From the NCBI GenBank assembly GCA_036278875.1, contig DASUKF010000030.1, forward strand, positions 1 through 60,765: a DNA stretch of 60,765 bases, written 5' to 3'. Both the position numbers and the translations under genes were made by a program. The notes under the pieces are model-generated. The model did not search any database. It saw nothing but the letters and a program-made list of their open reading frames with translations, and was not told the origin of the DNA. This stretch comes from JANWLD01 sp036278875 (GTDB lineage: Bacteria > Patescibacteriota > Saccharimonadia > Saccharimonadales > 2-12-FULL-41-12). This document shows positions 49,887-58,741 of this stretch, one piece after another. Position 1 is the first letter of the stretch. Each line of letters opens with the position of its first letter.

Positions 49887-52064
49887 TTATTGTATATCAG
49901 CTGCCAGTTTCTTCTTATCAAAGCAGAAGCCGAACATGCTTCCTTTGCCCTCGGTGCTTTCGAACAGGATACTGCCCCCTTGTGCATCAACGACCTTCTT
50001 AGCCATGAACAGGCCCAGGCCGGTACCGTCGGGGCGGGCATTGCGGGCATTTCCCGCCCGGAAGAACTTGTTAAACAGATGTTTCTGGTCCTCTTTCGGT
50101 ACGCCTATGCCGTCATCTTTGACTGTGAAGTAGACATGGCTCTCATCCTCGGCAACCGTCACTTTTATATGGCCGCCGGAACGCGTGTAATAGATAGCGT
50201 TATCTATAAAATTCATGACGACCTGCCTCACCTTTGTTTCGTCCAGCATCAGTTTAGGCAGTTTTTTTGGCCGGTCATACTTGAGCTCTATCTTCTTGCC
50301 CTTGGCCGTCTCCGTCAGCTGGTCCAATTCGCCTTTGACTACTTCTCCCAAATCGGCAGGCTGGGCGTCTATGACGAATTTGCCCGTCTTAAGCCGCGAA
50401 ACGTTCAAAAGATCGGCAATCAGGTAAACCATGCGCTGTGAACTCACGAAGGCCTGGTTAAGAAGTGTTTGCTGCTGCTTGGTCAATTTGCCCGCATCAC
50501 CTTCAATCACCATGCTCATGTAGCCTTTTACCGATGTCAGCGGTGTTCTTAGCTGATGTGAAGCCATGCTGATGAACTCATCCTTGGTTTCGTCCAGCTC
50601 GCGCAGTTTCTTGTTGGTACGCTGTAATTTTTCCGTGGCGTCGCTGACTTTCTGCTGCAAGGTAACATTGAACTGCTGTATCTCCTCAAAACGTATCGAG
50701 TTCTGTATGGCGATAAGCAGCTCGTCCGCGACGATTTCAAGAAGACGCAAATCCTGCTTGTCGTAGACGTTTCCGCTTTTTTTGTCACCGAGTATAAGGT
50801 AATACATGGCCTCTCTGGTCATATCGCTTCCCGGAAGCAAGCGCACCAGCATAGCGATGTTATTACGGAAAAGCACGTCCTTTAGCACCTTGTAGTCCGA
50901 ACCCAGCTCATCGGTCATTACCGTCTTCTTACCTGTCTTTATCAGTTCTTGTTTAAGCAAGACGGCTTCCTGCTCTGATAGATTAAGCTCCCCGGAGCCT
51001 ATAAGTCTTTCGTGCGCCGTGGGTGTAGCTTTTATCATGACGTAGCAGAACTGGCTTTTCAGGTTGTCCTGAATAACTCTGGTCGTGTGCCTAAGCATTA
51101 TTCCTAGCTCTATATTCTCTACCACCGTGCTGTTAAGCTCGTCCAGAAACTGCTGAGGCTCATATGCATCCCTGTAAAATACCCTCTTGGTCTGCCTGTC
51201 AAAGAACCTTTTAGTAGGAGAAAAAATGATTGCGCTTAAAAGCGCTAAAAATATATAGAACCCCCTCTCGGTAACAGAACTTATTTGGTTGTCCTGTGCC
51301 AAAAACGATGAAATGCCAAATATAATTGAACCGTAGACAATACCTATGAATCCTAGCGATAACAGATAAGCTACGCTCCTAGCAATAGTGCGTTTTATGT
51401 CTAATAAGCGATGTTTAACTATTGCATAGCCTATAATCCCGGCAAAAAAAGCAGCATAAACAGGACTGAAAGTTATAAAGCTGGAGTTTGAGAAGAGAAC
51501 GGGAAATATAAAATTAGTTAAAGGAAGAAGAGTAAAGAGCAAGAACATTCCGATAATTACAAATCGAAACTGTAGCTTCTCACGGTCACTTTTAACCTTT
51601 AAGTATCTTTTAAATAAATAAGCGGGGCCGGCTAGAAAACTAAGTACAGCATGAGCTAGAAATAAAAGCATGCCCGGGCCGGCGATAGGTGTTATATTTC
51701 CGACTGAATCTACTTTAACCCCTGTAAAAAGAAAAGGAGAGAGTGTAATTGCTAGAGTTAAGACGCAAAAGGCGGCAATGTATTTAAGCCTTCTAGTAAA
51801 GTTAATCGAGGAATCCGGAAAAATTTGTGATAGAAATAAGAAAATGGAATTCGACAGAACAACAAAAAACATAGTCATGCGAATAAGAAAAAGCTGATAG
51901 TCTCCACTATTTAAAGACAAGTAGCTTACTATGGACCAGCCGGATAAGCTAAGAGCAAGGAGGGCAAAGAGACGGTTTGTAATACTCCGGCTATTTTTTA
52001 TAAAAACAGTGAGCCCTAATATCAGGTTTACAAAAACGGAAAAGATTAAAATAAAAAGGGTCAT
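49887..52064 (-). CDS. Membrane sensor histidine kinase
   Basis: A 725-residue kinase. Residues 1-285 hold about nine hydrophobic helices of the 7TM/MASE-like sensor type (IVKHRLLDIKRTIARSVAYLL is a typical end), then a GAF-like domain (about 310-460; FCYVMIKATPT, YLILGDKKSGNVYDKQDLRLLEIVADELLIAIQN), a coiled linker, HisKA with phospho-acceptor His 503 in SHQLRTPLTSVKGY, and HATPase with N-box (N618), DDGIGV (651-656) and GTGLGL (681-686). All catalytic boxes are intact. The likely partner, a stand-alone receiver, is divergent at 54967. The base composition of the sensor part is more AT-rich than neighbours. Confidence 0.92.
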   Translation of the reverse strand: MTLFILIFSVFVNLILGLTVFIKNSRSITNRLFALLALSLSGWSIVSYLSLNSGDYQLFLIRMTMFFVVLSNSIFLFLSQIFPDSSINFTRRLKYIAAFCVLTLAITLSPFLFTGVKVDSVGNITPIAGPGMLLFLAHAVLSFLAGPAYLFKRYLKVKSDREKLQFRFVIIGMFLLFTLLPLTNFIFPVLFSNSSFITFSPVYAAFFAGIIGYAIVKHRLLDIKRTIARSVAYLLSLGFIGIVYGSIIFGISSFLAQDNQISSVTERGFYIFLALLSAIIFSPTKRFFDRQTKRVFYRDAYEPQQFLDELNSTVVENIELGIMLRHTTRVIQDNLKSQFCYVMIKATPTAHERLIGSGELNLSEQEAVLLKQELIKTGKKTVMTDELGSDYKVLKDVLFRNNIAMLVRLLPGSDMTREAMYYLILGDKKSGNVYDKQDLRLLEIVADELLIAIQNSIRFEEIQQFNVTLQQKVSDATEKLQRTNKKLRELDETKDEFISMASHQLRTPLTSVKGYMSMVIEGDAGKLTKQQQTLLNQAFVSSQRMVYLIADLLNVSRLKTGKFVIDAQPADLGEVVKGELDQLTETAKGKKIELKYDRPKKLPKLMLDETKVRQVVMNFIDNAIYYTRSGGHIKVTVAEDESHVYFTVKDDGIGVPKEDQKHLFNKFFRAGNARNARPDGTGLGLFMAKKVVDAQGGSILFESTEGKGSMFGFCFDKKKLAADIQ

Positions 52065-52138
52065 TGAAAGATCTTTTTATCTATAAGCATAATCACAATA
52101 TACCGGAAAATTCTCTTCTGTCCTACAGATAACCTAAT

Positions 52139-53329
52139 CTAACGATTCATCATCAGATTAATCAGTTCCTGCTTGCGCTTTTTATACGCCTGGGATTTAA
52201 TTGCAGGATTCAGCTGTTCTTCAGGACCCATTAGGAAGCGTCCGGAATTTATCTCCTGTTCTAAAAGAATCTTTTTGGCTGCGTATGCAACATAGAGTCC
52301 GGATAACACTGCCGCACCGCCCAATTGAGGCCAGCTTGGCAAAGTTTTTCCTACTTCAAGCAGAGACTCAATCATACGAAGCGGTACATTTTCCAGATTA
52401 ACAAAATACTTTCCGATTATAGCCCCTAACTCTTTTCTTTCCATGGGAGCATCTGAAAGAATTCGATCTATAACTTCCTGGGGTAAAATACCGTGCAGTA
52501 TTGGCTGGCGGCTGTCTAAATCGAAGCGTTCTATATCTAACAATATGTCATCGCCATCATCAGTAGCCATTACCACGGGTATCGCCTCTTCTTTCGCTTT
52601 TAAGCGCAGGTGGACCTTCATGCGCAGGAAATCCATCTCATCTACTATGATATCGGGCCTGTATCTGTCTAGTATTTCCTTCAGGTTATTCTCATCCAGT
52701 CCATTTTTATAGTGCACTTGTTCTAGGAAAGGATCGAGTTCGCTGATTTTTTTAGCTACTATATCCACCTTATGTATAGCGACCTGGTCATAGGAAGCAC
52801 GTATTCGATTAAGATTTGTCGGGTCCAAGCTGTCCATATCCACCAGTATGTAGCGGCTGCCTACACCTTGCATGAGTAACGAATCAACAACGTTACTGCC
52901 GACACTTAGGCCTGCTATAAGAATAGTTTTATTATTTATTAATTTTTTTCTCTCATCTTCAGTTATTAGATTCCTGTTTCTGGAACCGCGGAGTCTTCTT
53001 AGATCTTCTGATGGAGGGAAGTGTACAAGTGTTCGATTCCAGGGGAAATACACCCAGTTTCCATATTTTTTAATATTCTCTCCGACAGTTTCGGTTCTGA
53101 ACGCCTTGTATGCTTCATCATCAGGAATGTCGATGTGCGAGGGTTTTTCTATATGATAAAGCTCTTCCAAGGCTATTTCTATATTGTCAGATACAAATTG
53201 AATTGCGTTTTTTTCATGCAAGGCTTTTAGCTTATTTTCGTCTGCCTCTGAATCAAGATCTAAAATAATCGGTTCTTCCCACCCTAATATCTTTTTATTT
53301 AATGGTATATAAGTTATTTCTTCACCCAT
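52139..53329 (-). CDS. ThiF/E1-like adenylyltransferase
   Basis: A 396-residue E1-superfamily protein. After a 125-residue N-terminal extension (no family seen) comes the Rossmann fold: ILIAGLSVGSNVVDSLLMQG at 137-155 and DMDSLDPTNLNRIRAS at 164-179, which matches the ATP/adenylate-binding DxDxVxxxNLNRQ of ThiF/MoeB/E1. VDEMDFL and ATDDGDD follow in place of the usual DxxDN and later strand. No CxxC zinc pair and no obvious catalytic Cys are seen, so it may adenylate without thiol transfer. The end QLGGAAVLSGLYVAYAAKKIL resembles the family's C-terminal helices. It overlaps the PaaK-like gene by 16 nt; GGGAG precedes its ATG. Confidence 0.85.
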   Translation of the reverse strand: MGEEITYIPLNKKILGWEEPIILDLDSEADENKLKALHEKNAIQFVSDNIEIALEELYHIEKPSHIDIPDDEAYKAFRTETVGENIKKYGNWVYFPWNRTLVHFPPSEDLRRLRGSRNRNLITEDERKKLINNKTILIAGLSVGSNVVDSLLMQGVGSRYILVDMDSLDPTNLNRIRASYDQVAIHKVDIVAKKISELDPFLEQVHYKNGLDENNLKEILDRYRPDIIVDEMDFLRMKVHLRLKAKEEAIPVVMATDDGDDILLDIERFDLDSRQPILHGILPQEVIDRILSDAPMERKELGAIIGKYFVNLENVPLRMIESLLEVGKTLPSWPQLGGAAVLSGLYVAYAAKKILLEQEINSGRFLMGPEEQLNPAIKSQAYKKRKQELINLMMNR

Positions 53330-54831
53330 TGTTGTTTACTCCCGCTTTTAAAATGCTCTGCATGCTCATAACCCCATAGTTCTACCAGTGGCTTCACTAC
53401 CTCACCTACCTCTTTAAAAGTTTCCGTATATTCGGAGCTTTCTTTCGTCAGTTTTTCATGGATTATATCCCGAAGTTTCATCTTAATATTTTCATTTTCA
53501 ACCACGCCTTTTCTCAACTCTATGTGTATTTTCAGATGCTGGCGGCCCCTGCTGCCATAATCCGAGTGCATACTGAATTTGCCCGTGCTTAGCAAAGAAG
53601 CCTCCTGGCCCAGCAAGGCCCTTCTGACAGTGTCCGGATAAATCAAAAATGAGTAATAGCTTACACTGAAATCATCGCGCTCATAGATGTATATGAAAGG
53701 CAGATTCCATCTGCCTTTCGCTATGCCCGCCTTTAAAAGCCCGGCTTTTATATCTATTCCGGCCTCAGTCAAGACAGAATATACGTCTTTCTTAGTTATG
53801 ATACCGCCGTAATCCTTGAGGTTGTATCGGACCAGGGGCAGACCGCTATACGAACTGCATATAAGATTGTTTTCTTCCTGCTCGAAGTAAAAGAGTTCGG
53901 GATTATACTGGGCGAAGGTAGGCTGCCTGTGCTTTTCCGGAAAAATAAGATCCAGTTTGTCATCCTGAATCAGCCGGCGTCTTATATAAACCGACTCAGG
54001 AGTTTCATGTGCCAGCGTACCCTGGTCTACAGTACCGTAATGGTTAAGCGAGAACCTGTAGATATCTTCCGGCGCGCTTACATCGATGACATAATCACGG
54101 AAGCTTTCACTGAAGGCTTCCGCTGAAAAAACAAAGCCTAGATCATACTTTTTCCAGTCTATTCCTTCCTGCTTGCCGTCGTCTAGAATATCTTTCAAAA
54201 AAGGCGCGTAGGCACCGATGATTATCTGATCGAACGAGTCGCCGAGCTCTTTGACGGCATCGATAACGCCCTGTTTATGAATACCGGGAGTAATGATACT
54301 CAGGTCGTATCCGGCGCTGTCCGCTATAAGCCTGAGCGCTTCATAGGTAAAGAGCCCGCCTATCCAGGCCCCCATAGGAAAAGCGACAATGTACAGGGTG
54401 GTTTTGCTTTGGATTTGAAAATTATTTCTAAGATAAAGATCCGCCATTATGGCGTATTGCCAGTCTTGGGAGGCTTCCCGGGGGAAATAATACGGTTTGC
54501 CGGTGGAGCCGGAAGTAGTGGATATCGTCCATCTGCCGCGGCCGAAATCACCGTCCCAGCACATCTGTTCCTTCGGATAAGCACGAAGGTAATTATCCTT
54601 ATCTATGGTGGGAACCCTGCCCATATCTTCGGCGTTTCTGATAGAAGACGGGTTTATATTATTTTTGGATAAAAAATCCTGGTATGCGGGAACTCTGGCA
54701 GCCATTTCATGAAATAGCTTAAGAGCCCTGTTCTGTCCGCGCCTAATGAATAAATCTTCCGGAGAGTTTAACAGGCGTTTTTGTATTACATCTGTATTCC
54801 TGTAACCTTTCGGGAGTAAAAACTCGGACAT
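53314..54831 (-). CDS. PaaK/LuxE-like AMP-forming ligase
   Basis: About 505 residues if translated from the ATG at 54831 (MSEFLLPKGYRN); an in-frame ATG at 54933 would add 34 residues without family character. The adenylate-forming signature is STTSGSTGKPYYFPRE (105-113 for TTSGSTGKP), followed by FPMGAWIGGLFTYEAL, VFSAEAFSESFRDYV, LNHYGTVDQGTLAHE and GLPLVRYNLKDYGG, in the order of phenylacetate-CoA ligase PaaK and acyl-protein synthetase LuxE. It would activate a carboxylate as acyl-AMP. It overlaps the E1-like gene, so the two very likely act on one substrate. Substrate unknown. Confidence 0.85.
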   Translation of the reverse strand: MSEFLLPKGYRNTDVIQKRLLNSPEDLFIRRGQNRALKLFHEMAARVPAYQDFLSKNNINPSSIRNAEDMGRVPTIDKDNYLRAYPKEQMCWDGDFGRGRWTISTTSGSTGKPYYFPREASQDWQYAIMADLYLRNNFQIQSKTTLYIVAFPMGAWIGGLFTYEALRLIADSAGYDLSIITPGIHKQGVIDAVKELGDSFDQIIIGAYAPFLKDILDDGKQEGIDWKKYDLGFVFSAEAFSESFRDYVIDVSAPEDIYRFSLNHYGTVDQGTLAHETPESVYIRRRLIQDDKLDLIFPEKHRQPTFAQYNPELFYFEQEENNLICSSYSGLPLVRYNLKDYGGIITKKDVYSVLTEAGIDIKAGLLKAGIAKGRWNLPFIYIYERDDFSVSYYSFLIYPDTVRRALLGQEASLLSTGKFSMHSDYGSRGRQHLKIHIELRKGVVENENIKMKLRDIIHEKLTKESSEYTETFKEVGEVVKPLVELWGYEHAEHFKSGSKQQWVKK

Positions 54832-54966
54832 GTTTCTTTTAGAACCTTTATGCTTATCTTTATTGTAGGGTATGTGGTGTGAGTTATCTATAGGATAGCT
54901 AGAAAAAATAAAAATGTCATTCCAAGCTTGCATTAGGCCCTTTTCTAGATTTTAATCATAAGGGTA

Positions 54967-55329
54967 ATGGCTAAAATAGCGATAATCGAGGACGACCAGG
55001 CAATATCCCAGATGTATCGGATCAAGTTTGAATCCGAGGGGTTTACAGTTGAGACGGCAGAGAACGGCAAGCTCGGATTGGAACTGATTGAACACCTGCG
55101 CCCGGATCTGATACTTCTGGATCTGATGATGCCGGAGATGAGCGGCGACGAGATGCTTATCCAGCTGCGCAAACAACCATGGGGCAATATACCGGTAATT
55201 ATCCTCACCAACGTAGGCGAGCAGGAGATACCGGACGTTGCAAGGCAGCTGGGCGTCAATAAATTCATATTGAAGGCGGACATGACGCCGAAACAAGTTG
55301 TAGACCTGGTAAAAACCCAGCTTCCCTAA
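54967..55329 (+). CDS. Stand-alone response-regulator receiver domain
   Basis: A 120-residue CheY-like receiver with acidic pair EDD (8-10), phospho-Asp 52 in LILLDLMMPEMSG, Thr in VIILTNVG and Lys in FILKADMTP. No output domain. An AAGGG site precedes the ATG. It is divergent from the ThiF-PaaK-histidine kinase genes, so it may take phosphate from that kinase and act by protein contact. Confidence 0.93.
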   Translation: MAKIAIIEDDQAISQMYRIKFESEGFTVETAENGKLGLELIEHLRPDLILLDLMMPEMSGDEMLIQLRKQPWGNIPVIILTNVGEQEIPDVARQLGVNKFILKADMTPKQVVDLVKTQLP

Positions 55330-55376
55330 CACCCCTTCGTACCAGCCGGAAGCGTGTTGTGTTGTAAGATATTAGG

Positions 55377-56702
55377 GTGAAAATCGCGATTATCGGTTTC
55401 GGCAAAGAAGGCCGGAGCGCCTATGAGCACTGGAAGAACGGTAATGAGATAACCGTCTGCGACAGCAACGAATCATTATATCTGCCGCCGGGAGTGTCGG
55501 CCAGGCTTGGCAAAAACTATCTAAAGGAGCTTGATAACTTCGATCTTATAGTGCGCTCACCGGGAATACACCCCGGATTCATAGAAGAAGCCAACGGAAA
55601 AGACATACTGGAAAAAGTTACGACCGTTACCAATGAATTCTTCCGGGTCTGCCCGGCGAAGAATATCATCGGTGTTACCGGCACCAAAGGCAAAGGTACT
55701 ACGTCGATGCTTATAGCCAAGATGTTAAAAGAGGCCGGAAAATACGTCCACCTCGGCGGCAATATCGGCACACCGGCGCTGGACATGTTAAATGGGACCG
55801 GAGACCTGCATAAAGCAGCGCGGCCTATCCAAAAGGATGATTATGTCGTGCTGGAAATGGCCAGCCAGCAGCTGGTAGATTTTAAATATGCGCCGAAAAT
55901 AGGCGTATGCCTGATGATAGCGCCGGAACATCTGAACTGGCATACCGACCTGAACGATTATTTCACCGCCAAAAAACAGTTGTTCGCCCGTCAAACGCCC
56001 GATGATACGGCGGTATACTACGCTAAGAATGACTACTCACGCGACATCGCAGGCGTAACCCAAGGCACTTTGATTCCCTACTACGGCCCGCCGGGTGCTA
56101 TAGTCGAAAATGACGACATAATAATAGACAACCAAAGCATCTGTTCTACAGATGAAATAGAGCTGCCGGGCGCGCACAACTGGCAGAACGCCTGCGCCGC
56201 CGTGACAGCCGTATGGCAGATAAGCCGGGATACGCAGGCAATCAGAAAAGTCCTGACTACCTTTGCCGGCATGGAGAACCGTCTGGAGCTGGTACGCGAA
56301 CTGGACGGTGTAAAGTATTACAACGACTCTTTCGGTACCACACCTGAAACGGCGATAGTCGCGGTGCAAGCCTTTGAGGAACCTAAAATAGTTATCCTGG
56401 GCGGTTCGGACAAAGGTGCCAGCTACGACGAGCTGGCCGAAGTGGTAAAAGGAAGCAACATCCGCCGCGTCTTATTAATCGGCGAACAGGGCGCAAGGAT
56501 ACGAAAAGCCCTGGATAAGGCCGGATTCTCCAACTATGGGCCCGGCGGTAAGGATATAGAAGAAATCGTTAATACCGCCCGACGGGAATCCCGGGCCGGC
56601 GACGTGGTGCTATTGTCCCCCGCCTGCGCCAGTTTTGATATGTTTGAGAATTATGCCGACCGGGGCGAAAAGTTCAGATCGACTGTGTTAAAGCTGGGCT
56701 AA
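55377..56702 (+). CDS. murD: MurD-like Mur ligase
   Basis: UDP-MurNAc-L-Ala:D-Glu ligase by family. The 441 residues start with GTG (6 nt after a TAAGAT -10-like box) and have the UDP-binding first domain (IAIIGFGKEGRSAYEHW), P-loop GVTGTKGKGTTSMLIAKML near 99-117, the HLNWHTDLNDYFTAK segment, GAHNWQNACAA, and domain 3 with YYNDSFGTTPETA and ILGGSDKGASYDEL. MurD assignment rests on the first-domain Rossmann and the NDSxxTxP and GGxDKG pattern. MurI, which makes the D-Glu, is convergent with a 15-nt overlap. Confidence 0.85.
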   Translation: MKIAIIGFGKEGRSAYEHWKNGNEITVCDSNESLYLPPGVSARLGKNYLKELDNFDLIVRSPGIHPGFIEEANGKDILEKVTTVTNEFFRVCPAKNIIGVTGTKGKGTTSMLIAKMLKEAGKYVHLGGNIGTPALDMLNGTGDLHKAARPIQKDDYVVLEMASQQLVDFKYAPKIGVCLMIAPEHLNWHTDLNDYFTAKKQLFARQTPDDTAVYYAKNDYSRDIAGVTQGTLIPYYGPPGAIVENDDIIIDNQSICSTDEIELPGAHNWQNACAAVTAVWQISRDTQAIRKVLTTFAGMENRLELVRELDGVKYYNDSFGTTPETAIVAVQAFEEPKIVILGGSDKGASYDELAEVVKGSNIRRVLLIGEQGARIRKALDKAGFSNYGPGGKDIEEIVNTARRESRAGDVVLLSPACASFDMFENYADRGEKFRSTVLKLG

Positions 56703-57338
56703 AACCCTTTTAAGCTGGGCTACCAGCGCCGATTCCGGCTGTAGGACTTCGGCTCCGTATTTATCGGCTATTTCTTTAATCTCTTTCTCTATCCAGTGAT
56801 AATGCGTACAGCCCAGGACTATGACGTCCGCGCCCTGCCTACAGACTTCGGTGATACGCTCCTGTATGGCGCCATAATCCGCGGAATTGCTTTCTATCAG
56901 GTAGACCCAGTCGCCGCAGTCGGGCTCCAGCACGGTTATATGCCTGGCGTTCAGCTCCAGCAGTTCACGGTAGCGGGGACTGTTAAGTGTAGTCGGTGTA
57001 GCACAAACAGCGATTATATTCGTTTTTGTCATCTTAGAGGCCGGTTTGACCATAGGTTCTACGGCCACTATAGGCACCTTCATGCGCTCCCTCACCTCTT
57101 TGATTATCGTAGTGGTAACCGTATTGCAGGCTACCACTACGGCCTCGCAGCCTTCTGCTTCCAGTTCGCGCAATTTGGGTATTACGAGTTTTAACAACTG
57201 CTCGGGGGTCTTATCGCCGTAAGGCAGGTTTTCGGAGTCGCTTTTATAAATTACTTCAATCTCCGGTATCTCTTTTTCTATGGCTTTTGCGACGGACTTG
57301 CCGCCTACGCCGGAATCAAATACACCGATTTTTATCAT
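56688..57338 (-). CDS. murI: Glutamate racemase
   Basis: Converts L- to D-glutamate for the cell wall. The 216 residues carry FDSGVGG (7-13), NLPYGDKT, the two catalytic cysteines in VVACNT (C71) and LGCTHY (C177), and PESALVAQL near the end. It is shorter than most MurI (about 265), chiefly in the second domain, but all active-site motifs are present. It is divergent from the EEP gene. Confidence 0.9.
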   Translation of the reverse strand: MIKIGVFDSGVGGKSVAKAIEKEIPEIEVIYKSDSENLPYGDKTPEQLLKLVIPKLRELEAEGCEAVVVACNTVTTTIIKEVRERMKVPIVAVEPMVKPASKMTKTNIIAVCATPTTLNSPRYRELLELNARHITVLEPDCGDWVYLIESNSADYGAIQERITEVCRQGADVIVLGCTHYHWIEKEIKEIADKYGAEVLQPESALVAQLKRVLAQL

Positions 57339-57368
57339 AAAAATATAATAACAGTTGACTGTGTGTTG

Positions 57369-57374
57369 TATAAT
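57369..57374 (+). promoter_or_regulatory. -10 box TATAAT of the EEP-family gene
   Basis: Perfect TATAAT, 12 nt before the ATG at 57387. This position decides the start: the longer frame from TTG at 57363 would begin upstream of the promoter. Confidence 0.5.
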
Positions 57375-57386
57375 TATTTCTGGCTA

Positions 57387-58079
57387 ATGAATAAAATAAA
57401 AACTCAGCGTAAGTTAAACATAATAAGCTACAACCTGAAGTATCACCGGGCCAGCAAAGAACTTTCGGGTCTTGTAAGAAAATACGATACCGATGTTTTG
57501 TGCATACAGGAATGCTACAGCGAGCAGCTGCCTGACAGAATAAACGGCCTGGTTCTGGCCGAGAAAACCAGATTCAACCGTTTGGGCCTGGCTATTTACT
57601 ACCGGCCTGAGCGCTTCCGGCTGCAGCAGACCAACAGTTATCCGCTTAAGAAATCCGTCTACGACAAGCTTTTTTCTCCCGCGGAAGAAAGACTGCTGGT
57701 AACCAAGCTTTATGACAGCTTGACCCGGCAGGATATCCTGGTGGGCTCGTTCCACGCCACGCATATAATAGCCACTAACCGCGTGAGGCGCCACCAGATA
57801 GAAACAGCGCACAACACTCTTAAGAATCTTTCGGAAAAATCCCCGGCGATAATGGTCGGGGATTATAATTACCCGCTGTTTAAAAGGGGCCTGAAGGTCT
57901 TAATCGAAAAAACCGGATATGAACTTAGCTTAAGCGATAAACCGACATATTACCTTACCAGAATGATAAGGACACACCTGGACCTGGCTACATCCGTCAA
58001 CACCCAGATAGAACGCGTGATGACCCTGCCCAAAGGCATATCGGACCATGCGCCCATATTGGTGCAGGCTATCGTCTAA
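57387..58079 (+). CDS. Endonuclease/exonuclease/phosphatase (EEP) family protein
   Basis: About 230 residues from the ATG at 57387. EEP-fold metal-dependent hydrolase: ISYNLKYH (first metal Asn), VLCIQECYS with the metal-binding Glu, GSFHATH, MVGDYNYPLF (Asp/Asn catalytic pair) and GISDHAPILVQ with the terminal catalytic Asp-His. No signal peptide. It could be a DNase, an AP endonuclease-like repair enzyme or a phosphodiesterase; the small size without DNA-binding insertions does not decide. Its TAA overlaps the stop of the convergent orphan by 4 nt. Confidence 0.85.
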   Translation: MNKIKTQRKLNIISYNLKYHRASKELSGLVRKYDTDVLCIQECYSEQLPDRINGLVLAEKTRFNRLGLAIYYRPERFRLQQTNSYPLKKSVYDKLFSPAEERLLVTKLYDSLTRQDILVGSFHATHIIATNRVRRHQIETAHNTLKNLSEKSPAIMVGDYNYPLFKRGLKVLIEKTGYELSLSDKPTYYLTRMIRTHLDLATSVNTQIERVMTLPKGISDHAPILVQAIV

Positions 58080-58693
58080 TTTCCCGGTGGAGTGCCTGTA
58101 GGCCCGGCGATAGGTCGGTATTCCAGGCCGGCATCGTGCAATACCTGCGCGGTAAGTTCATAAAGATGATACGGAAATTCTCTGGGCAATGTCGCCGGGC
58201 TGTCTACGGTACCTAAGGTCGGGTACATATCGACCACATTTACGATCAGACAGCCTCTTTCCTCCCTTGCATCCCTGTGTACAGGGTGCACTTCGCCTTC
58301 GGTAGTAAGCGCTAAGCCCGCATCATATATTGTAGGGGGAGAACCGTTCCAATCCTGCGTATTTCCATATGTCGCCGGCATTAGATATCCTTGCATACGC
58401 CTTCTTCGGACAAGCTGATGCCTACCGCCGTCAACACCGTATTCAACGTCATATCTTAAGAACCGTTCCAAGAATCTAGCTACCTTCATATTGCCGGTCC
58501 AAGACAGTATTTCTATAGGTGCGACTTCCGGGAAACCGGCAGCCTGGAGCTGAGCGAAATTATGCCGGTTCCAGCGCGTAGCTCCAGCCAGGCGCTCGTT
58601 CATCCTACGGTCTGCCACGGCACGGACGTCAGCTTCTCTTGCCCGTCTTTCGGCTTTGCCGCGCTCAATATCACTTCTAGAAACATAGTTCAT
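58076..58693 (-). CDS. Orphan cytoplasmic protein (about 205 aa)
   Basis: Start at the ATG at 58693 with TATAAT (58703-58708) 9 nt upstream; the longer frame from GTG at 58711 would include the promoter. Basic, Arg-rich N-terminal helix (IERGKAERRAREADVRAVADR) and a mixed alpha/beta rest (FLERFLRYDVEYGVDGGRHQ, GCLIVNVVDMYPTLGTVDSP). No recognised family, no membrane segments. Similar in style to the other orphans of the window. Confidence 0.6.
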   Translation of the reverse strand: MNYVSRSDIERGKAERRAREADVRAVADRRMNERLAGATRWNRHNFAQLQAAGFPEVAPIEILSWTGNMKVARFLERFLRYDVEYGVDGGRHQLVRRRRMQGYLMPATYGNTQDWNGSPPTIYDAGLALTTEGEVHPVHRDAREERGCLIVNVVDMYPTLGTVDSPATLPREFPYHLYELTAQVLHDAGLEYRPIAGPTGTPPGN

Positions 58694-58702
58694 AGGTGTA
58701 AT

Positions 58703-58708
58703 ATTATA
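58703..58708 (-). promoter_or_regulatory. -10 box TATAAT of the orphan at 58076-58693
   Basis: Perfect TATAAT on the minus strand, 9 nt before the ATG at 58693. Leaderless spacing. Confidence 0.45.
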
Positions 58709-58741
58709 CACTATATTTGAAAAATAATCAAATCATTTTAA

